Positions 33,957-46,115 of a stretch of 64,000 bases of DNA are shown piece by piece; the first letter of the stretch is position 1, and each line of letters opens with the position of its first letter. This DNA comes from Rhynchonema sp. JSB1_4 (taxonomy: Eukaryota; Nematoda; Chromadorea; Monhysterida; Xyalidae). A program made the position numbers and the translations under genes. The DNA is taken from positions 1-64,000 of the forward strand of contig JASAMV010006018.1 in assembly GCA_030248065.1 (NCBI GenBank). Direction: 5' to 3'. The notes below the pieces were generated by a model. The model ran no database searches. It had not been told where the DNA came from and saw only the letters and a program-made list of their open reading frames with translations.

Positions 33957-36900
33957 ATGTTTGGCGCGCTGTTTCTTTCGGTCCACTTGCTGGTAATAAA
34001 TGGTGCTGTTGGTGAATTGATTCCAACAACAAACAATGTTTCCCAAATTCAACTCGGTTGGTGGCGGTAGTAAGCAAGTATGGGGCCAGTTGATAAGTAG
34101 TCAACTAAAGTTGTCAAGTTTTAGTCTGAATAAGAGTGAGAAACAATACATGACGTTAGGCGTCAATTGACGACTTCAGCTGACGATCAGAGTTGACCAC
34201 TGGAACACACCTAATCCACGTACAGTCTGGACAATCAACCCCCTGGCTTATGAGATAAAATATCTATATTTTTCGCGTAGTTGCTTGCGCCGCACACGCC
34301 AGCATGAGCAGACCACCACCAACGGGTCTCTGTGGGTGAACGAGGCCGTTGTTTTCAAGCCTTGTGCGTTTAACTCGAAATCAATCGTACCGCACAGCTA
34401 ATTCTGCCACTTCATTCAGGCTGTAAAGCGAATGACCTGCTCTTCAAAGGTCTCAAGAATGACGAATTGATTTTGGACCAGATTGTGGCTGAGGGCAGCT
34501 GGCTGCAGACCACTTGTGGCCCCGGTCTAGTCTGGAAAGAGGAATGGGCACGAGTGTCGGGCACACGAACGGCGATTTGCGAAAATAACGAATGGCGCAG
34601 TGAATTGATTGATGGTGTAAATTGGTTGGAATGTGTCCCAGGTTGAAATCAATCGGTCACTCAATCGATCTACAATATCAGTCAATCATTCGATCAATTA
34701 ATCAACACGCAACAATTCTCGAAAGCCTATGATAAAGCGAAATTTAATTCAATGCACTCAAGGGCTACACGTGTAAAGTACATACGCAATTGCATTGCAT
34801 ACGCCCTCCACGTCGGTGCGTAAAATCTCATAAGACGTGCGTGCGTCGTACAACGCCACGCCGCCTTCGCGCGTTAGCACGCAACAATTGAGGTCAGCTG
34901 GCTGGAAGTTGTCATGACACGCCATTTCCATTGCTCCAGCAATATTCCCGAAAATCACACAAGCGTTTTCGAGAATTCGACACCGATTCAATCAATGAAT
35001 TAAACGATCCTCAATTAATCAACTGCTAATCAATCATTCTAACAATCGGCAAATATTCAATCTGCCAATCAATCGATCAATTCAATCAATCTATCGATCA
35101 ACCTGTATCAGTCGGTCGATCAATCATATGCAAACATTCAATCAGCCAAACATCGTATCAGTCAATGCAGGCTGCAAGTGCGAAATGTACCCGATCAAAG
35201 CGATGAAGCCAGTCGAAGGCTGCAAACGCCTCAACAACTATTTATGGCCAGTCAATCAGTCAGACATGATGTTCGCTTGCCCGGAAGGGGGCACAATACA
35301 GGTCTGAAACATCTGCAATGGTTCGCTATTCTTGAAAGTCGGATCCGCCCTTTACAAACCAAATAGGTGGAATTGAATCTGTAAAATTCAAGGGCACGGA
35401 GCTCACAGAAGCACCAATCGCATGTTACTACCGCAACGTGACATCGCGCAACGTTGGCTGGCTCACTCGGCTCACGTTGGGCTCTGGCAGTGCTTTTGAG
35501 TGCATCTGTGAGGGCAGAGTGTGTTCGCCGCAAGGTATTCGTTTGATTATCAACGATCAAATACAGTCTCACTTGTAAATACGGTGATTCATTAATTGTC
35601 ATAATACTGTTTGCAGGTCTGTGTGGCAAACCGGTCGTAGCACCAGATGTTTCAATTGCAAGAAAAAAGCGTCAAGTTGCCGAGGCCCTCGTCTGGAGTT
35701 GGTTGATTGCAATCACTTGTATCTCGATTGTGGTCTGCCCCCGCTTAGGGATCTTCGGTCACCATGGCCGTTACGCATTTTGCTAGCATGCTGGATTGGA
35801 GGTGGGGTCAGGCGTGGCGTGGGTGTGATTCGATCGATATTTTGAGATTTCGCTGTTTTGGTAATATCGACCAAGCGTTCCAAGTTGTTCCATGCGAGCT
35901 GTGAGGAACTTTTATGCGGTGGCCGAAATCACAGAAACTACGAAATGGCCTGCTGTACATACTGTATATAGACATGGCCAAAGCCTACGACCACATCCGA
36001 CCCTATGCCCCCAAAGTGCATGCCGGACAATGAGTCATCAGTCATCGAAGTCTGATCCAATTTGCGTGCTTGAATATACCCTACCCAATGGAGTTGTGCG
36101 TGCGTGTGAGAGTTGCCTTGCACTTTCAGGGGGCACGCCCGCTCGCCCACACAGCTGGCCGTGGGTGGTGGCGTTACAGAATGAGAGCGGCGGCAACAGA
36201 CATTTCTGTCACGGTGCCATTTTGGACGCACATCATGTGCTCACCGCTGCACATTGTGTCTCTGGGTGAGCCATCGCACTGATGAGACCCCGGGGCACCT
36301 GCTATGAATTCAGATCAGACAACGGAAAATTCCAGAAAGACCGCCAACCAGGTGAACGTGGTCGTCGGCGTACACGACCAGCGCAATTTCTCGACAGACA
36401 CCAGCTACCCGACGCACACCATCATCATGCATGATCAGTTCATGATGCGCTCATATGCCCATGATATTGCACGTTAGGATTGATCAATATTATTTTTTTA
36501 AAGCTTTTGCTCTCAAAAAAGGGTACAAATCCGAAATTGGTGCCCTATTACGGTATGGACCAACCCTGGTAAAAAGAATGAAGCACGGTATGAAAGCTGT
36601 CAAATGTGACGGTTCACATAAACGATGTTTCAGTGTTGATCGTATCACGCCCGATCTACTTCGACAACCATGTGCATCCCGTTTGCCTCCCCACACTTGG
36701 ATCGCCTGTACACCAGCAAACACGCTGCTTCGTTGCCGGATTTGGAAGGCACGGTACGCGCCAAAGAGCCGCAAAAGTAAAACTTACATAATGTACCTAT
36801 ATTTCGATTTAGTTTGATTTTGCCCATGGCGCTTGCTCAAACCATAGAAGACAAAGTTCAGTGTTTCCTCCACATGTCGTCAACACTTCAGTACAACGTG

Positions 36901-37595
36901 TCACAGGTGTCAACCAAGTGCCTGCCACTTTGGCACAAACGTCGGTGACCGTCGAATCGGGCACCGACTGCAGCGGTGTGAACGTGGAAATTGAGGGATC
37001 GATTTGCCTAAAAGGACGTGACGCCACGGGCGCATGCAATGTATGTGTGTGGTCCATTCCGTTTCAAGATGGGTCCTGGTTACCTGAGCGTCCAATGGTT
37101 CGCATTTTTCTGCCTCGAGGTTCACACTGACAGAATACGTTCTGAGCAGCCAATAAGCATGCAATGAATACTTCCCCACTAGACTAGGCAGAAGAGTGTA
37201 CACTGGTGGCCCATGATTAAAGCACAAACAAGTATATAGTTTCTTGCGGGTACTTGGCCTAAAAACTTGCTTCCTACACGAGCACACGAAATCTACTTGT
37301 CTACAGCCGTTGCGGACGTCAGACACACACACACGCCACATAATGGAATCTTCTGGATGGGTTCTACATAAAACTGACACTATAACTAGCCTCCTCCTTG
37401 CACCATCAGGGCGACTCTGGCACGCCGGTGGTTTGCTCCGAAAATGACCGTTTCGTGGTGCATGGTGTCACGTCGTTTGTGATTGACTCGAACCAACGTC
37501 AGGCCGAGTGTGGCGACGAACGATTCGCAGCAACGAACGTGCACGAGCATTTGTACTGGATTGCTGATCACATGCATCCGCAGCCCGATATTTGA
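33957..37595 (+). CDS. Secreted chymotrypsin-fold serine protease with N-terminal CCP-like module
   Basis: Exons: 33957-34011 (signal peptide [19 protein letters not shown]), 34420-34641, 35171-35301, about 35367-35534, 35617-?, 36130-36265, 36337/36336-36472, 36634-36753, 36892-37040, 37410-37595. Exon 2 is complement-control-like ([19 protein letters not shown]). Exon 5 starts [10 protein letters not shown] and has a basic [10 protein letters not shown] stretch suited to zymogen cleavage. The catalytic domain begins [12 protein letters not shown]. His is in LTAAHCV, Asp in HDIALL (made across a splice) and Ser in GDSGTP. The residue before ACN is Gly where trypsin has Asp189, and the Trp215-Gly216 pair reads Phe-Val, so trypsin specificity is unlikely; a small-residue, elastase-like pocket is inferred. 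Exons 3 and 4 do not meet in phase, possibly a miscounted G run at 35286-35291. The end of exon 5 is unresolved. Confidence 0.85.
34758..34991 (-). other. Unexplained open frame in protease intron 2
   Basis: A 77-codon minus-strand frame with five cysteines and a protein-like stretch ([14 protein letters not shown]) is flanked by TCAATCAATC simple repeat on both sides. A donor-like GCAATTGC|GTATGT lies inside. It may be an exon of an inserted gene piece or chance; no family recognised. Confidence 0.25.
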
Positions 37596-37994
37596 CTGAA
37601 ACCGGATTTTTTAATATGTGCTCAACTTGTTGTTATTGAAATATTATTGATATGTTTGTTTAACATTCGGTGCTGTTCGATGTTGTTCGACACTTTGTTA
37701 AAGACTTTTTGACAGGAAACTGATCTTTGCTACTTTTCAGGTCCTGCTTCCATGGCAAATGTTATGCATTTATTAGCAGCACGATCTGCTAAAACGCTGA
37801 TTTTCCAGGTATTGTAGCTACTATGTACCTATGTATGTATGTAGCACCTACATATAGTTTGTTGATTGTCACCTCGTTGAGTATGTTGGTTTCGAATGCA
37901 CTGATGGTCCGATCATTCGCAGATTGGCGTAATTGCATAAAATATTTTTTATTGCGTGACTCCGCGTGAAATGGGAAAACATTTTGCCTTTGTC
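37596..37994. other. Intergenic spacer
   Basis: AT-rich spacer after the protease stop. Nothing recognised. Confidence 0.5.
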
Positions 37995-38349
37995 ATGGGT
38001 CGTTTTTTTGGAAAAGTCAGATCTCCATGGTTGAGAAGAGAGAAGCAACCGTTGAGAGCAGCACACCGTGTGTCCAACGGTAAACATCAACGGTGGTCTA
38101 AACGTGTCGGTGAGCAATTAGTGTGAGTTTTGAAGTACAATGAACTGTGTTTATACCTATATGTATAACTGGCTACGTATCGTATGTACACAACTGTATG
38201 CAGGTTGTGGGGTGATTACAAAAATAACGAAACGTTGCGGTCGGCTACATATAAGTGGTGCTCAACAGCATCAGTGGAGCGCCAAATGTCAACTGTGCAC
38301 GTGTTTTTGCACGTCGCGCTCCTCCAATACGATTGTCGAAGCCGAATGA
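37995..38349 (+). CDS. Small basic protein with cysteine-cluster C-terminus
   Basis: Two exons, 37995-38109 and 38204-38349, join in phase 1 (GTC G|GT). The product is about 86 residues. The N-terminal half is strongly basic (MGRFFGKVRSPWLRREKQ) and begins Met-Gly, which would permit N-myristoylation. The C-terminal half has CGVITKITKRCG and a CQLCTCFC cluster, then TIVEAE and stop. There is no signal peptide. A cytoplasmic, possibly lipid-anchored or metal-binding protein is inferred only from composition. I do not recognise the family. Confidence 0.5.
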
Positions 38350-39080
38350 ATACACTTGGTGTCCTGTCATACAGTTGTAATACAGTCTACCCTTCATGGC
38401 TGAGGACAACGCTGTTTTCTTCCTGTTTCACACCGAGTTGTGTCGTGTGTGTGACCCGACACTCGGCTGCACACTGCTCGGTGTGCTTCAAGCTATTTGG
38501 CTAATTATTTGGTCGTTAGCACAAATCGTCAATGCCGGTGGCCAACTCAAGCAGCCCTGAATGAAATAATACCTGGCAGTGGAGCTGAGTTGACAACATG
38601 AACACCTATAAGCAAACACACCTACCGAAGACGCAACGCCCAATTGCACAACTTTCAACGCAATATATTGTGGTATGCCGAGAGAACTGATATGAAACAT
38701 AAAACAGGTGACCAAAAAGTTCTTAATCTTAATGTTTGCAGTGTGCTCTGCTCTTGCGCGCTGGGTAGCGAGATTATTCTCCTTCCAATGTACAAAACAC
38801 GCTATTTTTTCGCATTACTCTCCACTCCTTTTTGTAAGATTACGTACATATATTGCTGATCGAAATTTTTTGATGATGGGCTTCTTTCGTGAACAGTGCT
38901 TCACGTTTTGAATCTATTCGCAAAACCGGGAGCTCGATAAAGGACACTGCGGATCAGATTTCACGCACGGATCCACTCCACCTGTCGATGTGAGGGAACA
39001 TCTTTGGTGGCGGGTATCTTTGCTTTTCTGTTTGTAAAAAAATGTTCTGAAATCATTTTCAATGTTGAACGTCGAACTTG
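38350..39080. other. Intergenic, with a possible orphan signal-peptide exon
   Basis: A dispersed GTTGAC-type repeat lies at about 38528-38612. Near 38708-38760 an open frame after a CAG acceptor-like site reads TKKFLILMFAVCSALARW and meets a GTAGCG donor-like site. It looks like a signal peptide, but no partner exons were found. Confidence 0.35.
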
Positions 39081-42000
39081 ATGAACGGTTGTGTCACAGA
39101 AAATTTGAAGATAAAAAAGCAGTTGACAATGCAGGCAGACAATCGCACGGTATACATACACCATATACCTCTGGAGTTTCAGAGCAAAACTTCGGAATAT
39201 GTGGATGTGGTAAAGCGTATTGAACATCATTTTAGTGGGGATGCAGTTGTCGACCATCTTATCGCGCAAAATGCAGTGATGAACGCAACGGACACCGCGC
39301 CCCTGACAGGTTGTTTCAACTCAATATTTTGTTCTGTGACTCAACGTTCTGCTTACGTTACAGTGAACGTTGTTTACATGCGGATTCCATATAGCAAAAC
39401 GCTCCAGTGAATTCTTTGCAGCGATATAACGGTCGGTGCCAATTCGTGCTGACAAGTATTTACTGGGTGGCAAGTGTGGAAAAAAACAAACTTTGAAAAA
39501 TAAAACCAATCTTTATTTTTGTTTTCGTCTTGGTTCGTTTGCGCCACTCTGCATTTACTTAAGCTCAAAATTTAAGGCCGTATTGAGCATGATGCTACGT
39601 GTGAAAATTTCACACAATGTGGACAACCAAATGTGTACTCCACCCACATATAACCTACTGACGGTCATTTAGATCAGCAACGCGACGCACTCATTCGTCT
39701 TCGAGCAACCGAACGAGGGTTTGAGTGCAGCAATTGGCTACTGAACTTGTTGGTTCATCGAAAAGTGCTCACCGAAACGCAAAAGGACGACGTGAAACGA
39801 CCGGTGAGCCGGAACGAAGGGTTTTATGGACCAGAATATTTGATGGAGATTGCAGCGAAGACAATGGCTTTAGAAATTCAAATTTTCTTGGTACATATAT
39901 CTGCTCAATAAGGCCAACAGAGACCTTAAAATAATCTCAATCAGGTGCGTATACAAAGTAATGAGTTGCTTCAGAATACCACCGGCTACGAAAGGTGCTC
40001 CAGCTTGATCGACAAATTGCTCTTATTCAACAGCAAATTGAAATGTGATCAATTTCGACAGGTGCTCGTGAACACGGGTCAGGGTGTGCATGCCAATAGC
40101 TTGCCTGCAATCGCCGCCAGGCCGGAGGTACAGTATATACATTAGAACAAACCATATTTCGCTAATTTTTTGAACTTGTACAATGGGCGCTGATGCACTT
40201 ATAGGTGATGAGCGGCATAATTTCAGTCAATCGCCACAGCTGCCAAATCGGCATCCGCAAACTCAAACGAATGGGTCATGACCGTCGTGAGCGAAAGTGC
40301 GATTGCTGCTCATGAACACGTCGACATTACGAAGGTATTATTCGCACAGACTAGATGAGATCCGGTCGAAATTGTGCCTGAATGGCAAAGCCCATCTCGC
40401 TACAGATCACCACTGTCCATTCGCTTTTCCCTAAACATTTCTGCCGCTATGATTGTGCATAAGACATCCCATATCAAACACTTTGTCCTGAAGAAGGGTC
40501 GTTATTGGTCCCGAAAAGTTGACTTTTGGCAATAAATTATCAGTGGTAAGTCGGTACACACTCATGACATCAAGCCACGTCCACAAGACACTTGGCTTAT
40601 GCAAAATACTTCTTTCTGCCGCTATGACACACTGAGTTCAACTCAAAACAACTCGACCGTGCTACGCGCAGAAATGTTTTAGACACTGGTGATCTGCAGC
40701 TATGGGGCTTTACCATTCACGAAAAATTTTGGATAGATTCTCGTTGTCATTGTGCATCAAACAACTGCTGATAATATGTTAATTTAAATTGTCACTGCTT
40801 GCAAAAATTTTGACATCAATGTTGCTTGCAGTTGACAACATCGTCCACGTTGGCTGCGCGCAACCAGATTTTTTCGTGGCGACGCGATTTGCGTATAAGC
40901 GTGCCGTTCTGCGATCGATTCGACGATTCCATCTTTTTCGACGACTTTTCCGTTCACGCTATCAAGTTGCTGGTTTGGCATTACGTCACTGGTCGTCACG
41001 ACTGCACGGCAAACTCGATGGAGCCGGCGATCAAGAGAGTCAAACGAACCGAAGCCACAGTCAAGTATCACGATGCGATCAGTTACTTCAGTGACGCCGT
41101 TTTGAAAGTGCGATCGTTCAAGCAGGAAAACGATCAGGCAATGGTAAGCACAAATAATCTGTAATAGATTGAGCAGAAAGTTGTTGGTGGAGGCACTTTG
41201 TGATTCACACAGTCAGGTGATTGGCAGATGAGATTGCGATTGCGCAGGCTTCTCTCAAAGAGGCTTGTCTGAGCCTGGGCTCAAGCCGATTGGAATGCAG
41301 ACATGATGATGTAAAATGCGAGCGGGAAACTGCGCTCCTTCGAAAATTGTTTCAGATTGAGAACCAATAAACCACCAATTCATCACTATGTACCTGAATG
41401 CCTCATTTCAGCTGATTGATGCACAACATTCATTTGAGTGGGCGTTCCACTGTGCGCTCAATGCATTCCACAACCCGACCATTGATCTCAGACATCGAGT
41501 CAAGGCATTTATGATCGTTATGTTGTGGTATCGACTGACGGATAAACACAATTGGCAGATTCAATGGGCCCGAGAGATAAAAACGCACATATTCGACGAT
41601 GATGAAGTTACATCGCTATTGACACAACAACGCAACGCAATCACGGATCAATGTTAGTTCTCAACACTTCTTGACTTTTGTTAATGTCGTTTTGTAGGCT
41701 TCATACATGGTCACCGTCAGTCACTCTTAACCACTGTGCTATATGTGATTCTCACAAAACATTTTCACCTGAAAATAATCTAGCAGAGCACCCGTGTTGC
41801 TGCGGGTAGGAAACATTTTGGTGACTGCATGTCTTGTGTGCGATCGCGCAACGCAACGCCACTACCCCGTCATTTTCCCGCTTTCAGGAAAAAAATTGAC
41901 CAATTCTTATAAAGTCATTGTGCGACCAATACCTGGCATAAATGATGAACGTATAGCGCACATGACTGCCGTTTTGAGGTTAGCGATTTCGACCCGAAGT

Positions 42001-43593
42001 CTGAGACCGCGGCTGCCTGGGTCTCATCACGCACTTGCAGATGGACAGCCAGGGACTAAAAGTTTACAGTTTCAGATTCAAACTTTGAAACTGGAACTGT
42101 ACCATCATTTTTCCTGTGGCTAGTCCCTGGCTGTCTATCTAACTAACGAGACCCAGGCAGCCACAGTCTTAGACTTCGGGTCGAAACCGCTGACGCCACC
42201 CACGTGTGATATGCACTGCACTGCACGTGCCCGCAGAGCACATCCGCATTGAAGAATCCTGTTTTTGCTTGTTATAACATTTCAACAAAACGATCGTGAT
42301 GTGACATCAGTGATTGTATAGTTCGCAGCCGGAAATAAAACATTTTTCGTTCGATTTTCAGGCACAACAAGCCGGACAGAGAACGATGCAAAACGTCAAA
42401 TGGTGATTGACGTTCTACGCACCGTTTACCGAATGGCGTACAAAGATTCGCCCGCGCCGGGAAATAACGACAGACAACTCGGGTACCGCAGGCTGACCGA
42501 CGGAGAGCGGCACATGATGCACACACTCCATCCAGCTGCACAACATCTGGTTGAACCAGGAGCTCTTGAAAATCCACTAATCCATTGGTTCGCGGTGACT
42601 GGTGACACTGCCGGTGTGCGTGCCTTGCTCGAGTCCCGACAACAACAACAGGACCCGAACGTGCGCGATGTGCACGGTTGTACACCTGCCATGGAAGCTG
42701 CCAGCCATGACCAGGTGCAAGTGCTACGCATGTTGGGTGAACACGGCGCTGATTTTAGCGGTTGCATCAACGAAGCGCTCCGGTGGCGCAACGGCATTGA
42801 AGTGCTCCAGTACCTGCTCGTTGAACGCGGAATGATCGATTTAGATCCGGCCATGTTGATAAATGCTGAGTATGGTTGCCGCGGTGAGGCACTACTACGT
42901 TTGGTGCACGCACACTGTCCGCAGCAGCCGTCCGTCTACCTGCAGTGTGCCGAGAAAGCGTGTGATCAAGGCGAGGTCAATGTCCTGAAGTTCCTATTCG
43001 AGACCGAACTGGTTCCTGTGCACGGCCAGACATGGGCACATCTGGCAGCGAGGTGCCGCAGCAGCAATGCTGCCCATTTGCTCAAGTACTTGCACCAAAT
43101 CGGGGTTGATTTAAATGCTCGCGACAGATTCGGCGATCACTGCATCCATCTGGCGGCCAGAGAAACATACTGGGAAAACCGTTCGGAACTGATCTCATTC
43201 TTGCTCAATGAATGCCACGTTGATCCGAACATTCCAGATAGGATGGGTCAGCGACCACTGCATTTAGCTACTAATTCTGTCCACACCGAACCAATGAAAT
43301 CGCTAATTGAAAGCGGTGCCAGTGTGGATATCGAGGACAACGCTGGTCTGCGGCCAATTGATTGCGCTGCCAGAAATGGAAACTTGGCAGCGTTGCAGTT
43401 TCTGATCGAAAACGGTGCCGATCCAAGTTTACGCGTCAGCATGAAGGACATTATTGCCAAGAGGAAGCGAACCGGCGAAGGCACAAGGGACCTGGAAGAA
43501 GTAGCAGCGTTTATGAGCAATATCAAGGGCACCCAGCAACCATCACGTTTCACTAACATACGCCTGGCACTGCTGGAATTCAACGCTGATTAG
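39081..43593 (+). CDS. CARD-like, BTB-like and ankyrin-repeat protein
   Basis: Eight exons in phase: 39081 (or ATG at 39129)-39309, 39673-39803, 39945-40127, 40227-40334, 40832-41143, 41233-41310, 41412-41652, 42362-43593; about 835 residues. Exons 1-3 give one or two death-fold modules laid out like the CED-3/CED-4 CARD (VVDHLIAQNAVM, LLVHRKVLTETQ, KCDQFRQVLVNTGQ). Exons 4-5 resemble a BTB/POZ core (EWVMTVVSES, STLAARNQIFSW, AIKLLVWHYVTG). Exon 6 is helical. The last exon has about seven ankyrin repeats (QRPLHLATN, LRPIDCAARNGNLAALQFLI). CARDs recruit caspases or adaptors, BTB domains bind cullin-3 or dimerise, ankyrins bind proteins; together they suggest a cytoplasmic scaffold in cell-death or defence signalling (inference). 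A TAA at 41368 would end a short form if the 41310 donor is not used. Confidence 0.7.
41983..42190. repeat. Foldback element in intron 7 of the CARD-ankyrin gene
   Basis: GCGATTTCGACCCGAAGTCT and GAGACCCAGGCAGCC-type blocks occur inverted at both ends, giving arms of over 60 bp around an AT-rich centre. Confidence 0.8.
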
Positions 43594-44867
43594 CAAACTC
43601 TGTTAATGCCATGTTTCATTGATCAGTGATTCATTTGTTGCTGTGAGCGCAAAACCCAATGTCTTACAGCGCGGGTATAAAAACACATGCGAAAGCAAGC
43701 AACCTCCCACAAACCACAAACTGATGCCAAACAAAATCAATATGTGACCGCGCTGCTTTTGTTTTGCTGTGTTTCTACATATCTGGTACAAAGGCTTTGT
43801 CTTGTTGCACACGAAATCAAGAGCGATATAAAACTTGGGTCGATATCAAACTTGGTGCTCGGATGTGATCGGATCGGATCTGTCTACCTGGTCGCATCAC
43901 ATCAATCTGTCGGACAGCCCAGTCACATTGATGTGATCTGACTAGGTGTAGTCACATCACGTGATATGATCTGACCGGATCTGTCTTGGCCACAAACGAC
44001 TGTCACACGCACAGCCTAAAAATTGTTTTACAATACGTAATACACATATCTCTGCAACATCACCCAGCCGTTAATGTGTGTCCAATGATGGTGTGTTGTA
44101 CACTGTGCGTGCACTGGTTGCATACGGTGTGCGGCACACACAACACATAGACACAGACGCACATGACCAGCTGGGTGATGTTATGCAAGCATGGGTGTAT
44201 CACATGAAACAACGTAACGCAAGTCCAAATGACTGCCTCTGGGGCAAGTCAGATCAGATCACATCACGTGATGTGACTACCTTAAGTCAGATCCGATCAC
44301 ATCTGTGATCGGTCTACCTAGTCACATCATATCAATGTGACTAGACAGATCCGATCTGGTTTGCATCCGAGCACCAAGTTTGATATCGACCTTGGTGATC
44401 GAATATGATCGGGTAGGACCTGCGTTGGTCACTCGTGATTTTTGCATTGAGGGGATTTATAAAGGGATTTATTGGACCCACTAATTATAAAAGTCATTTA
44501 TTTTAGGACGGGGAACAACTTTCAAGCTGGTTGAAATTAGTAAATCTCCCAAATATTTTTAAATCGAGAAAGTCACGTGAACAAGACAGGACCAGTCCCA
44601 TCTCAAAGTTTGACGTCGCTCCAAATAAACCGGTTCCTGATGCCGCCGCACAATGTCGTATGAATGGGTCTGCTGCCTATGCAGCAACAGCACAAAGCAT
44701 CCAATAGCCAGCTACTCAACAAGTCAGCTAGTCGTATAGTGCAGGACAGTGTTGTGTTGATAAAGAGCACAGCTGCATCGTGTATAGACATCTGTTGCAC
44801 ATTAGAAATGACACCAACAACAAGCTTTGCATTTGTTCTGCTTCGATAGTGGCATCAAATCACGAAA
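43594..44867. other. Intergenic with foldback and repeat fragments
   Basis: Most of it is the foldback element 43838-44390. A fragment of another dispersed repeat (GGGGAACAACTTT..CTGGT) follows at about 44500-44640. No exon recognised. Confidence 0.6.
43838..44390. repeat. Large foldback, GTCGATATCAAACTTGG family, with nested inverted repeat
   Basis: GTCGATATCAAACTTGGTGC at the left is inverted at the right end. GATC/CACATTGATGTGA blocks pair internally. A second inverted repeat (GCAACATCACCCAGC..GCTGGGTGATGTTATGC) occupies the middle, at about 44055-44190. Confidence 0.8.
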
Positions 44868-46115
44868 ATGTCCCCGTCAACTGAACCGATCACATACCGA
44901 GTAGCGCTTCCATCGGACCTTGAGCCAGTCCTTGATTTCACCATTGACCACGCGTGTCGACTCGAACCCACTTGTGTGGCCTTAAAAATCGATGCCAAAA
45001 AATTGCGGCCTTTTTTTCGTCATGTCCTAGTAGGATGTTTGGTAGATCCTCTGACGTTTTTGGCCCTGAATCAGCAAGGCGAGATCGTTGGCTACCGAAC
45101 TAGTCACTTTTACGATCCTTGGGAAGAGAAGAAAGACGACGAACAAGTGGCGAAGCTGTTTGCAGAATTGGATGCCGATGCCGGCGAAGTGGCGGGTTCC
45201 TCTTATTGTGTTTCTATATAATTATTTTACACAAGCAGTGATGTTTCACACAGCCCGATTCGCAGCGTGGCTTTTGGTTCACTAACCCTGACTATGAGGT
45301 GCACCGCCCGTTTCTGAGAATACACAGTTCAACACTGCCCGTCCGCAGTGTAACATCCAAAGATCAGGTAGTAAAAACGGTCGCCAAGCAAAGTTCCAGA
45401 CAACTTTGGTTTGCAGAGTGATGCTTGTGTATCTACGGCTGTGCAGACGGAAGGTGCGTCAGGTCATCATTATCGTCAAGAAATTGTGAATTCTCCTGAG
45501 TTACTACGTACTTAATTAGCACCTGAATTGCAGGTGCTACTGAAGTACTTAGTCACCCTGACGGCCGGTGTGGGTGACCTGATACCAAGAAACGCCAAGA
45601 AAATCGTCAAATTTTTTTTCGTCTGCGTGCGCGACGACTATCAACGGATGGGCATCGCCACGAAATTGTTGCAGGTAAACTTCATAGCTTTGAGGGGAGG
45701 AAATTACGATTCATGTTGCATTGTAATACTAGCGACCAGCATTGCTTTCGATGAGTCTTATTTTCGAGTGCATTTGCTCCGTAATTGCACGACAAGCAAA
45801 ACTTGGTTCGAATATATAACTTTTTGACCGCACTCACGGCCCAGCGGCCAACAAAAACTGCGTGAGAAAACCCGTCTCTGCCACTACAGTGTTTCTTTGA
45901 ACTTTCAGATGTCGATAGCTAAAGCTCGTGAAGTCGGTTCCGACGGCATCGTTGTCAAATTGACAGCACACGCGTCACAGCAATTGTTCCCGAAGTTCCA
46001 TTTTGATGTTCTGAAGACGGTCTACCACAAATATTTCCTGGATTCACACGGAAATCAGGCGATACGATGCAAAGATCAAACGGTCAAAGGACAGTTGTGT
46101 TATTTGGCACTTTGA
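44868..46115 (+). CDS. GNAT N-acetyltransferase, arylalkylamine type, paralogue 1
   Basis: Exons 44868-45191, 45534-45674 and 45909-46115; about 223 residues. The fold is GNAT: an N-terminal ITYRVALPSDLEPVLDF strand-helix, a central FFFVCVRDDYQRMGIATKLL strand and acetyl-CoA loop (motif A, Q-R-M-G-I-A), and a C-terminal AHASQQLFPKFHFDVLK motif B. Arylalkylamine-type enzymes acetylate small amines from acetyl-CoA; the substrate here is unknown. The exon plan equals that of the four following paralogues. The first exon ends GAAGTG|GCGGGT where paralogues 2, 3 and 5 have GTTGGT and paralogue 4 GTGGGT. This copy would need a GC donor or another site, so it may be less active or decaying. Confidence 0.8.

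Noticed and set aside
41233..41370. Ending the CARD gene at the TAA 41368-41370 with AATAAA beside it
   Set aside because: A phase-correct donor at 41310 and two phase-matched downstream exons make one longer gene more likely; kept as an alternative form.
42272..42854. Minus-strand frames opposite the ankyrin exon
   Set aside because: Shadows of the plus-strand ankyrin coding frame.
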